DNA of 9,761 nucleotides from JAPOPJ01 sp964538885 (GTDB taxonomy: Archaea; Thermoproteota; Nitrososphaeria; Nitrososphaerales; Nitrosopumilaceae), in assembly GCA_964538885.1 (NCBI GenBank), contig CAZIHR010000068.1:1-9761 (forward strand). The letters run 5' to 3'. Numbering within the stretch: position 1 is the first letter of the stretch; every line of letters starts with the position of its first letter. Both the position numbers and the translations under genes were made by a program. Below the pieces are notes generated by a model. It made no database searches and had not been told where the DNA came from. It worked only from the letters and a program-made list of their open reading frames with translations. Positions 1 to 6,113 of the stretch are shown here, one piece after another.

Positions 1-899
1 ATTTTTCTATCTTCATCCAGTATTCTGCGGAACCAGTTTGACCCTCCATCTCAACTGTGGATATATCCATTCTTGCATTGCGCGCAAACTCGCGCAACGC
101 AGCAATGACATTGTGCGTGTTTCTACACGGCATCATATATGTCACGCCGCGCTTATCCAGAGTTTTGATTACCTCGACCGAAAAGAATTCCCGGTCAAGC
201 AAGTATCAGTTTGGGCGTAATTCCCATATTGGATATAGAAGATAGCATTTTTTCGAGGAATTCAGGCACGGAATCGCATATCTTCATGTGAAATACAGCA
301 AGATTCAGCGATGTGGATTTCTTGACACACTATATCGTGATGTATCGCTCAAAGTATTTGGTGCCGTTTTTGTACTTGGAGCGAGTCATAGTATCGTCTG
401 GTTTTTGCCATAGTACTCTATTAGATGCATGTCTATTGCAAGGACTGGTCTTTTAGGCATTCGCTTGATTGACCGTAATGTCACAATCTGGTTCTTTACT
501 TGATTATCAAACGCGTTCTGTATGGTTTTAGGATCTGAACTCTTGAGTTTGGAGGCATACCACCTGTCTGTTGGCACGGCGTTGCCATGTACAACCTTTC
601 TACTGTTAGCGCATCCGCCCACATTGTGGTTACGTATTGCGGCTTGTATCATTCCGTCTGTTAGATGTTCTGTGTCAAATATTGCGTTGTAACTGGGGGA
701 CATGCGGACATGCTTGCCAAACCTGTTCATGTTGTAGGCAACATCTTGATATAGATGCGGATTGTTTAACAGTTCACGGCCCTGATTAGTTTTGTTTCGT
801 AACAATTCAAATCTTGTCAGAGCTTCCCTAATTGATCTGTTTCGATTGAGATAATTTGCCCAAAATGTAGCACATTTCGCTTAACTGTTCCAGAAGCAT
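1..899 (-). pseudogene. Decayed DDE transposase, ISH3/ISC1359-like (IS4 superfamily)
   Basis: This is a cut-and-paste transposase broken in several places; its 3' end lies beyond the left edge. The only long open piece (805 to 386) ends in 'VLAIDMHLIEYYGKN', which carries the first catalytic Asp of ISH3-type enzymes. Near 385-400 the frame shifts and continues as 'DDTMTRSKYKNGTKYFERY', then meets an in-frame TAG (332-330). A second shift near 195-205 leads into 'LLDREFFSVEVI', the second catalytic Asp, and the frame runs open to position 1. Upstream, 'MLLEQLSEM' (from ATG 899) joins 'ATFWANYLNRNRSIREALTR' by another shift near 870. At least three frame lesions and one stop mean it cannot make a full protein. 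The family was assigned from motif spacing only, so an allied IS4 group is possible. The 100 bp between 900 and 1002 hold nothing recognisable. Confidence 0.75.
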
Positions 900-1002
900 A
901 GTTTTTATTCCATTATGTCGTACTGAATAACAGCAAGTAAGTCCATCGAACCGCGCCCTTGCGCATAGGATTTATCCGAAGGGGAGATGGCCTTGCATAC
1001 AA

Positions 1003-1747
1003 TCAAAATTTTACATGGCCTCTGCCGATGAATTTGGGCCTCATGGCATCGACGTATTCGGAATTATTGTGCTTTAATGCCCAGTGAAACGCGCCTGCCA
1101 CAAAATCACCTGCCCATATACCCGGAGTCTTAAGGGAGTCTGCGTCATGAATTACTCGGATAGCCAGACCCCAAAGAGGGTGTTGGGAAGATCCCAGCAT
1201 ATCTTGGTTGAACATTCTTGCCCTTTTTGGGTTTAATCGTCCACGATCATAAATAATTGAGGGAACTGCAGAGACGTTCATAGTTGGCAGAATGTGCCGG
1301 ATGAGGGACTCTTTGAAGATATGGTTTCCAAGGCTCTCCGATGTCCACGCATCGCTGCTAATGGCAGTCTTGTCCTGAATCCCCGCAGACTCCATCGGAA
1401 TAATTCAGTATTATGTTCAGCACCGCATCCCTGATTCGGGAATAGTTGGGCGACCATACAGTTTTGATCTCATCTTCTGAGTAGCCAAGTTTTCGCAGTG
1501 CAGGTGTGGGATAGAATTTGATCTCATTTAGTTTGGCAGGGTAAATATGGCTTCTATGGAGTCGCAGTAGTAGGCTTCGCATCTGCCTGTTCATTGTACT
1601 TGGATCCCGGCAATAGCAGAACCCGATGATAAAGAATGGGTGTCTTCTATTGTGGTCTACTGCCTGCATTCCAGTGTTTCCAGATTCGTCCACATAGATT
1701 ATGTCACGCCGTGCTTCGTATGCGCGTCGCTCCCACGGACTATTCAT
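1003..1747 (-). pseudogene. DUF3800-family protein split by a frameshift
   Basis: The first half starts at ATG 1747 and has 'IIYVDESGNTG' (residues about 16-26), the N-terminal signature of DUF3800, followed by 'FFIIGFCYCRD' and 'KLNEIKF'. It runs into a TAG at 1358. The second half, one base out of frame and open from about 1395 to 1003, carries the matching C-terminal region: 'VPSIIYDRGRLNPKRARMF', then 'DADSLKTPGIWAGDFVAGA', the usual acidic C-terminal motif. Together they span about 248 codons, a normal DUF3800 length. The shift lies around 1385-1400. The biochemical role of DUF3800 is unsettled; its conserved acids suggest a metal-dependent nuclease-like fold (inference). The ATG overlaps the stop of the upstream cysteine desulfurase fragment by 8 nt, so the pair was probably co-translated. 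It is a pseudogene unless the shift is a sequencing error. Confidence 0.8.
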
Positions 1748-2261
1748 CGTGTCCCTTCGCACGGATCTTTTTCAGATTCTCCACGCATGAATAGATCGTC
1801 TCTGTGGCCATTGAAATCTCATCGTCTGTATTGAACCTGTTGCATCCTATCCGGATGGCAGTGTGTGCTTCTTTCTCAGACAACCCTATGGCCAAAAGTA
1901 CGTGTGACGGTTCCACAGTTTGGGTCGTGCATGCAGATCCTGCAGATATCGCAATCTTCTTTGATACGTGGTTGATTATTGCCTTCCCGTCCACCCCATC
2001 AAACCTTACGCTAAGGTTGTGTGCAAGCCTCTCTACAGGGTGTCCATTTAGTTTTGCTCCCGCTTTGGACAGTTGATCAAGCATGTACCTGGTCCATTTT
2101 TCAAATCTGGCATTTTCAGACTGCATCTCCTTCTGGGCTAACTCCACCGCCTTGGCAAAGCCTACTATTCCATGAACGTTCAGAGTGCCTGAGCGTATAT
2201 GCTTTTCCTGCCTTCCGCCATAGACTATTGGATACAGCCTGACCCTTGGCATACCTGCCAT
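1740..2261 (-). pseudogene. Cysteine desulfurase (IscS/NifS/DndA class), C-terminal half only
   Basis: This 173-residue frame matches the second half of class V aminotransferase-fold cysteine desulfurases, PLP enzymes that mobilise sulfur from cysteine for Fe-S clusters, thio-tRNA or DNA phosphorothioation. Visible motifs are 'YGGRQEKHIRSGTLNV' (residues 14-29), 'RLAHNLSVRFDGVDG', and 'SAGSACTTQTVEPSHVLLA' with the persulfide Cys at residue 111, followed by 'AIRIGCNRF'. Family members are about 380-400 residues. The N-terminal half with the PLP-binding Lys ('HK..GP.G') is absent: upstream of 2262 the same frame meets TGA within five codons and no other frame continues the family. The break therefore lies near 2262-2275. 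The fragment cannot bind PLP covalently and should be inactive. The DUF3800 gene overlaps its 3' end. The C-terminal loop resembles both IscS and DndA, and I cannot decide between them. Confidence 0.85.
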
Positions 2262-2493
2262 GGTTTGTCAGCAGATGTAATGGAATATAGAGTTATTGTG
2301 TTGCTAAAGCGGATCAAACCAGATGAGTGCCAGCCAAAATTTAGGGGCAATATTTTTTATGACAAGGACTTGATCCAGTTTGTTGCAGTTTAATATACGA
2401 AAAAATTTCGAGAAACATTATGCGCATTGTAATACTCAACCAACTGAACCAAGGGTGCAGGATGGTAAGAAAGGTTGACGCCAATGGCACACT

Positions 2494-2712
2494 ATGCGCG
2501 GGCATGAGCAGCAAAGGCAGCATGCAGACAAGAAAGTGTGGCATGAGCTTGAAAGTTTCAGAGAAGATGTTGCAGCTGAGATGAAGATCAGTCCTGAACT
2601 GTTAGGCCCCAACAGAAGGGACAATGACTTTTATCGTAAAACTATAGACGAGCTTAGTGACTTTCGAAATAAAGGGATTGTCTCAGAAAGTTTGTTGCAT
2701 AACCCTTCCTAA
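2494..2712 (+). CDS. Small hypothetical protein, possibly a gene fragment
   Basis: This is a 72-residue hydrophilic frame, rich in charged residues ('WHELESFREDVAAEMKIS', 'DFYRKTIDELSDFRNKGIV'), with helix-like periodicity from about residue 14 to 65. I do not recognise a family. The body reads like real protein, but the first dozen residues ('MRGHEQQRQHAD') look less so, and an overlapping frame starting at ATG 2420 also stays open here. The true start may therefore lie upstream behind a frameshift, or the piece may be the tail of a broken gene like its neighbours. No ribosome binding site or clear TATA box is seen. The stretch from 2262 to 2493 contains nothing else I can support. Confidence 0.35.
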   Translation: MRGHEQQRQHADKKVWHELESFREDVAAEMKISPELLGPNRRDNDFYRKTIDELSDFRNKGIVSESLLHNPS

Positions 2713-2771
2713 ACCATAACCAGATCAACTATTTTTGGTAAACTTTTAGATATATTCAGACCAGCATAGTT

Positions 2772-2972
2772 ATGGATCAGTAGTATCATCAATATGTATT
2801 ACATATCGACAACGAAAAATATGTTGAGCGCGGGCGCCAGTTGGTCATACAGTATAATCCTGACTGGGATGATGAGCTCAAGGTTGCCAATAATTCCAAG
2901 AACGGCGCACCATTTCAGTATGCTAAGGGAATGATAATTCCCGCAGCATCATTACATATTGCTGCAGGGTAA
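2772..2972 (+). pseudogene. N-terminal remnant of an IS5-like transposase
   Basis: After an ATG at 2772 the frame meets TAG at 2781, then runs open to TAA at 2970-2972. It reads 'EKYVERGRQLVIQYNPDWDDEL' in short form (around 2812-2877), followed by 'NNSKNGAPFQYAKGMIIPAA'. This matches the N-terminal domain common in archaeal IS5/IS1182-type transposases ('Y..RG....... W..EL...N.GK.G.PF.Y...MI....'). The catalytic DDE domain is missing: past 2972 no frame continues it, and 86 bp later an unrelated IS110 gene begins. An AT-rich 'cttttagatatatt' about 25 nt before the ATG could be the old promoter. The match was made by eye, so the exact IS family is uncertain. Confidence 0.55.
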
Positions 2973-3057
2973 TCTCATATGCGCCGAACAAGGAAGTTAG
3001 AAGATAAAGCAGACCGAAAGATAGAGTACAGTAATACTTTACCAATCCATGGAAAAC

Positions 3058-3388
3058 ATGCATGTCAAATTGGATGTCCACAGAAAGACCATTCAGATAT
3101 GCGTCCTTGATAAGGATGACACTGAGTTGCTCAATAAGAGCATCAAAAATACCCCCAAAGATATAGAATCTGCCTTTGTAGGATTCCCAAAAGAAATTAG
3201 ATGATAATTGAATCCTCGTCCATATGGAAAGCACCATTTTTTCAGTTGCGCGACAAGATGGGATTTGATGTAATTCTGTCAAACCCATACGTCAACAGAC
3301 TCATCGCACAATCCAAAAAGAAGACAGACAAAATAGATGCCAAGATACTGGCAGATCTGGACAGGGGTGATTATCTGGCAGAATCGTG
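3058..3388 (+). pseudogene. IS110-family (DEDD) transposase, 5' half, frameshifted
   Basis: IS110 enzymes have an N-terminal RuvC-like DEDD domain and a C-terminal serine-containing domain, and recombine DNA guided by a bridge RNA in characterised members. Here ATG 3058 opens 'MHVKLDVHRKTIQICVLDKD', carrying the first Asp, and stops at TGA 3202-3204. Two bases out of frame the protein resumes at 3201 as 'MIIESSSIWKAPFFQLRDKM' (the Glu), 'GFDVILSNPYVNRLIAQSKK' and 'KTDKIDAKILADL' (the last two Asp). Homology ends at 'GDYLAES' near 3385, so the whole C-terminal domain is lost. All four DEDD residues survive, but in two frames. Only 85 bp separate it from the upstream IS5-like scrap, less than the complete left end usually needed for a bridge RNA. 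Confidence 0.85.
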
Positions 3389-3512
3389 CCCAGAGTCTTC
3401 GTACATATCTTGTAGTGATGCCCAATTCCATTGCTACTTGGGATGGAGGCACACCTTTTTTGCGTTATCTTACTAAATATTGATGTGATGCTTTTCTCAA
3501 TCTTTTTGCCAT
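3384..3512 (-). pseudogene. Helix-turn-helix N-terminus of an integrase-type (IS481-like) transposase
   Basis: Reading minus from ATG 3512 gives 'MAKRLRKASHQYLVR', a TAA (3467-3465), then in the same frame 'KKGVPPSQVAMELGITTRYV' and 'RRLWARF'. This is a homeodomain-like HTH of the kind that starts archaeal integrase-core transposases. After 'RRLWARF' (about 3381) the sequence becomes the IS110 fragment on the other strand, so the integrase core is gone. The frame stays open upstream of the ATG to about 3640 ('DADSIVRKVGPPRINKIIAD'), which may be more of the same gene or chance. One nonsense codon plus truncation makes it a relic. Confidence 0.6.
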
Positions 3513-3619
3513 GGATTTACGTGATCGGTACAGCCTAAAATAGTCAGCAATTATTTTATTGATCCTAGGCGGACCGACTTTTCGTACTATAGAGTCGGCA
3601 TCGTGGAGGGAGTCACGGA

Positions 3620-3926
3620 TTAGCGTTCGTAGTTGCTTGAGCCTAGCCCCTTCACCTTGCCTTCACCCCTGTGCTTTTTCTCGTATGCCTTGTAGTCGCG
3701 ACACTTTATGATGTTCTCCTTCCTGAGCTCTTTTTTGTATGCTTTGACGTGCTCATCATACCTCGGTTTGTTGCTCCTCTTTCGTCTTCTTTTGGAACGC
3801 ATTGGCGGTACCCACCATGTATGAACGATAAGATTTTCCATCGAATCCGTACTGATCTTCAAGCTTTTCGTCGTTTTTGCGGTGTGTGTTTTGGACAGCG
3901 CTGCCAAAATTATTTTTGAGTAACAC
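3620..3926 (-). pseudogene. Small hydrophilic protein gene with one frameshift
   Basis: Two frames join into one plausible protein of about 102 residues. From GTG 3926 the first frame reads 'LLKNNFGSAVQNTHRKNDEK', 'LEDQYGFDGKSYRSYMVGTA' and 'NAFQKKTKEEQQTE', then meets TGA at 3758-3756. One base out of frame, from about 3765, it continues 'YDEHVKAYKKELRKENIIK' through 'KGLGSSNYER' to the TAA at 3620. The longer single open frame (3907-3620) reads the first half in the wrong frame; its 'HTWWVPPMRSKRRRKRSN' stretch looks unnatural, while the alternative reads like normal protein. The total of 307 nt fits a single-base insertion. No family is recognised. It is highly charged, with no membrane segment. 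It is divergent from the phosphatase gene and shares its AT-rich upstream region. Confidence 0.5.
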
Positions 3927-3941
3927 TCTAGTTATACTTGA

Positions 3942-3950
3942 CTTAAATTA
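3942..3950 (+). promoter_or_regulatory. TATA box of the phosphatase gene
   Basis: The sequence 'cttaaatta' is centred 25 nt before the GTG at 3971, the spacing expected for an archaeal TATA box driving a leaderless transcript. No Shine-Dalgarno sequence precedes the GTG, which agrees. The element is nearly symmetric and could also serve the divergent minus-strand small gene starting at 3926. Confidence 0.45.
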
Positions 3951-3970
3951 CGAATTATTAAGATCATATC

Positions 3971-4771
3971 GTGCAGATAATCAATATACTTCAACACGCG
4001 TCATCAATGATCTACAAAAATGTAAAAGACCTAGCAGGTACCGATGATGCAGCAGGAGACTTTGGCATAGGTGCCGGTGGTGATATTTCTCGCAATATAG
4101 ATATCGTCGCAGAAAAGACTGTACTAGACTACCTTAATGATACCGAAATAAAATGTACGGTTCTCGGAGAAGAATGCGGCAAAGTAGATCTTTCAGATAA
4201 TCCAAAAGGACGTATAATCATGGATGCAATTGATGGTTCAGCAAACGCAGTCAGGGGAGTGCCGTTTTTTTGCAGCTCACTGGCATTTGCCACAGGAGAC
4301 AAACTCAGTTCAATCACTGATGCAGTAATTACCAATTTAATCAACGGAGACATGTATTGGGCATCAAAGGGAACAGGCTCTTTTCTCAACGGCAAAGCAA
4401 TACATGTACGTAAAGGCGATCCCATATACAAGATTGTAGGCATCAACATGTCTGGTGCAACACAAGATCTTTTGCAAAAGTTGCAACCCATATTTGAACA
4501 ACACAATCACATTAGACACTTTGGAGCAAATGCACTAGAGATGGCCCTCTTTGCAAGTGGTCTAATTGATGTATATGTAGATCTAAGGGAAAAGATCCGC
4601 ATCCACGATATAGCTGCAGGATATCTGATTGTGAAGGAGGCAGGGGGACTATTACTAGACGCGTATAGGAACCCACTTGATGCACAACTTGACTACAAAA
4701 CCAGAGTCTCATTTATTGCTACAGCCAATCAAGATATACTTGATGATGTATTTGCCCGTGTACAAATGTAA
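3971..4771 (+). CDS. Inositol monophosphatase-family phosphatase (IMPase/FBPase-like)
   Basis: This 266-residue cytosolic Mg2+-dependent sugar phosphatase belongs to the Li-sensitive IMPase superfamily. Archaeal members hydrolyse inositol-1-phosphate and often fructose-1,6-bisphosphate, so it could serve inositol/phospholipid synthesis or gluconeogenesis. The metal-binding motifs are present: 'GEE' at 66-68, 'DAIDGSANAVRG' from 85 (D85, D88, G89, S90), and 'HDIAAGYLIVKEAGG' with D213. Length is normal for the family. The start is GTG at 3971; there is no better in-frame start and a TATA-like box sits at the right distance. The usual 'W' before the third motif is replaced ('RIHDIAAG'), as in other archaeal members. 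It ends 2 bp from the stop of the convergent flavoprotein gene. Substrate preference cannot be read from sequence. Confidence 0.9.
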   Translation: MQIINILQHASSMIYKNVKDLAGTDDAAGDFGIGAGGDISRNIDIVAEKTVLDYLNDTEIKCTVLGEECGKVDLSDNPKGRIIMDAIDGSANAVRGVPFFCSSLAFATGDKLSSITDAVITNLINGDMYWASKGTGSFLNGKAIHVRKGDPIYKIVGINMSGATQDLLQKLQPIFEQHNHIRHFGANALEMALFASGLIDVYVDLREKIRIHDIAAGYLIVKEAGGLLLDAYRNPLDAQLDYKTRVSFIATANQDILDDVFARVQM

Positions 4772-4773
4772 GA

Positions 4774-5610
4774 TTACCCGTATGATTCGTATTTGATTTC
4801 ATAACTGCCATCGTTACGTTTTTCATCCTTGGTGACAAAGCCTTTTGGATACAGGTGCTCAATTACACCATCTATTGTTCCCTGATATCCACAGATGTAT
4901 ATCTTGGTGTTTTGTGGTGTGATCTCTTCGCCCACTATATCATCGATGGGTGAAACACCCTGCTTGTTGGGCTTGAAGAACGACTCAACTCTACCAACGT
5001 GGCCAGACCACGATCTATTAAAGAATTCTTTGGGCCTGCTGATTGCGGCCCGATAAGTAAAGTTCCACTGGTTTCTACGTTCATTACTTTCGTTTTCCAG
5101 ATTTGTGAGTAACTCCTTGTAGCTAAGCTCATCCACATAGCTTGCACCATGCAGAACAATGATCTCCCTCTTGTCTCCTACTGCATGAAAGTGCTTGGCA
5201 AATGCTATAAATGGAGCAAGTCCAGTTCCACCACCCACACAGATAATTCTTCGAGTGTCAGGTGTACCATCAGGCATTGTATCATCTATTTGTAACGCGT
5301 TACCTGTAGGGGCACCAAGGTATACCTCATCACCCACATTTGCGTAAAATAGCTCAGTCGTAACTCGGCCCGGCAATGGCTTTCTGACCCACCGAATCAC
5401 AAACTCAAAATAGTCACGATTCTCGGGATGGGACGCTATAGAGTATGCCCGTCGAACAATCTTCTTTTCAGATGGGATTGGTAGACCAATGGTAAGGAAC
5501 TGCCCCGTTTTGTACTGGGGCATTCCGCCATCTGGTTTGAGGCGAATTATAACAAGATCTTCTTTCAATATTTGAATATAAGTGATCTTGGCTTTTTGTT
5601 CTACAACCAT
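4774..5610 (-). CDS. Ferredoxin/flavodoxin-NAD(P)+ reductase-like FAD protein
   Basis: This 278-residue soluble flavoprotein of the FNR superfamily moves electrons between NAD(P)H and a small carrier (ferredoxin or flavodoxin). The FAD-binding barrel has 'RRAYSIAS' (R54, Y56, S57), the family's RxYS motif, and 'GRVTTEL' around 81-87 for the FAD phosphates. The NAD(P) domain has 'CVGGGTGLAPF' (124-134), 'LHGAS', and near the end 'YICGYQGTIDGV' (Cys240). Length fits bacterial-type FNR (about 250-280). No iron-sulfur or heme motifs are present, so it is a stand-alone reductase. The ATG at 5610 is preceded by a TATA-like box 27 nt upstream, suggesting a leaderless transcript of its own. It converges on the phosphatase gene with 2 bp between stops. 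NADPH versus NADH preference and the partner carrier cannot be decided here. Confidence 0.9.
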   Translation of the reverse strand: MVVEQKAKITYIQILKEDLVIIRLKPDGGMPQYKTGQFLTIGLPIPSEKKIVRRAYSIASHPENRDYFEFVIRWVRKPLPGRVTTELFYANVGDEVYLGAPTGNALQIDDTMPDGTPDTRRIICVGGGTGLAPFIAFAKHFHAVGDKREIIVLHGASYVDELSYKELLTNLENESNERRNQWNFTYRAAISRPKEFFNRSWSGHVGRVESFFKPNKQGVSPIDDIVGEEITPQNTKIYICGYQGTIDGVIEHLYPKGFVTKDEKRNDGSYEIKYESYG

Positions 5611-5632
5611 TCAAGTTAATTGTCGGATTTTT

Positions 5633-5642
5633 TGGATAAATG
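5633..5642 (-). promoter_or_regulatory. TATA box of the flavoprotein gene
   Basis: On the minus strand 'catttatcca' lies centred about 27 nt upstream of the ATG at 5610, and no ribosome binding site intervenes. This fits a leaderless archaeal promoter. Confidence 0.4.
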
Positions 5643-5882
5643 TATTACTGTAAAAGCCATATATTTTGAAAAAATGTATCACATAAATTACATCTATTAA
5701 TTCACCCAGAAAACTCTCAAAATAAAACATGGATATATTACCTGTATTACCATACATTGCTTTACCTACCAAAGAAGACAAAATGTTGCAAATGGCGTAT
5801 TAAGTTATATGGTGTAATGGACACATCCAAAATAACTGCCAGTTCAATAGATCCCACGGTTAAAATGAGTCAAGCAACGGTG
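5643..5882. other. AT-rich spacer between divergent genes
   Basis: About 320 bp separate the flavoprotein start (5610) from the DUF1059 start (5930). Apart from the two promoters I see no gene. Two very short plus-strand frames (5729-5803, 24 residues; 5817-5897, 26 residues) have no supporting features. The spacer is long for a thaumarchaeal genome, so a small RNA is possible, but no convincing hairpin or terminator is visible. Confidence 0.4.
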
Positions 5883-5898
5883 TCAAGCTCAACTTGAG
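5883..5898. promoter_or_regulatory. Inverted repeat next to the DUF1059 promoter (possible operator)
   Basis: 'TCAAG ctcaa CTTGA' (5883-5897) and the overlapping palindrome 'CTCAA c TTGAG' (5888-5898) end one base before the TATA box. This places them over the TFB recognition element, where a bound repressor or activator would act. The arms are only five bases long, so chance is possible. Confidence 0.3.
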
Positions 5899-5899
5899 A

Positions 5900-5907
5900 T
5901 TTATATG
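5900..5907 (+). promoter_or_regulatory. TATA box of the DUF1059 gene
   Basis: 'tttatatg' is centred 26-27 nt before the GTG at 5930. It is the best match to an archaeal TATA box in the window and fits leaderless transcription. Confidence 0.55.
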
Positions 5908-5929
5908 TAAATGGGATTTCAGGTAGGCT

Positions 5930-6094
5930 GTGGCCAGACTACGATGCAACGACTATGGCTTTGAATGTGACTTTGTGACTGAGGGGGCCATTGATGATGT
6001 CATAGAAAAATTCAAGATACACACAGAAGAGGAACACGGCATAGACTATTCCAAAGAGGCCCTGATGCAATTTATTACAAGAAAACAAGGGTAA
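5930..6094 (+). CDS. DUF1059 small protein, candidate zinc-binding
   Basis: This 54-residue protein is too short for many gene finders. It reads 'VARLRCNDYGFECDF' then 'IHTEEEHGIDYSKEALMQFI'. This is the DUF1059 pattern: 'RC.d.GfeCdf' followed about 17 residues later by two histidines ('H....H.'). Cys6, Cys13, His31 and His36 form a possible C2H2 metal site. The function of the family is unknown, and the zinc proposal is inference from the Cys/His spacing. The start is GTG at 5930: an in-frame TAG at 5924 rules out any earlier start, and a good TATA box sits 26-27 nt upstream. It converges on the GluTR-like gene, whose stop lies 19 bp away. Codon use and motif integrity indicate an intact gene. 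Confidence 0.8.
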   Translation: MARLRCNDYGFECDFVTEGAIDDVIEKFKIHTEEEHGIDYSKEALMQFITRKQG

Positions 6095-6113
6095 ACAACA
6101 GGCCCAAATTTGG

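Noticed and set aside
38..245. Plus-strand open frames of 60-62 residues
   Set aside because: They are the antisense of the decayed transposase, which reads convincingly on the minus strand.
2280..2393. 37-residue plus-strand frame 'MEYRVIVLLKRIKPDE'
   Set aside because: It looks mildly protein-like and sits at the desulfurase breakpoint, but has no family, ribosome binding site or clear promoter; it may be a scrap.
2973..3057. Possible IS110 bridge RNA upstream of the transposase
   Set aside because: Only 85 bp remain before the neighbouring scrap and no convincing stem-loops were seen; bridge RNAs in characterised elements are longer.
2923..3288. 121-residue minus-strand frame
   Set aside because: It lies antisense to the IS5-like and IS110 pieces, which have recognisable motifs on the plus strand.
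4129..4506. Minus-strand frame of 125 residues
   Set aside because: It is the shadow of the phosphatase gene and its composition is unnatural.
5729..5897. Two micro-ORFs (24 and 26 residues) in the spacer before DUF1059
   Set aside because: They are too short, have no homology pattern, and the second overlaps the promoter inverted repeat.
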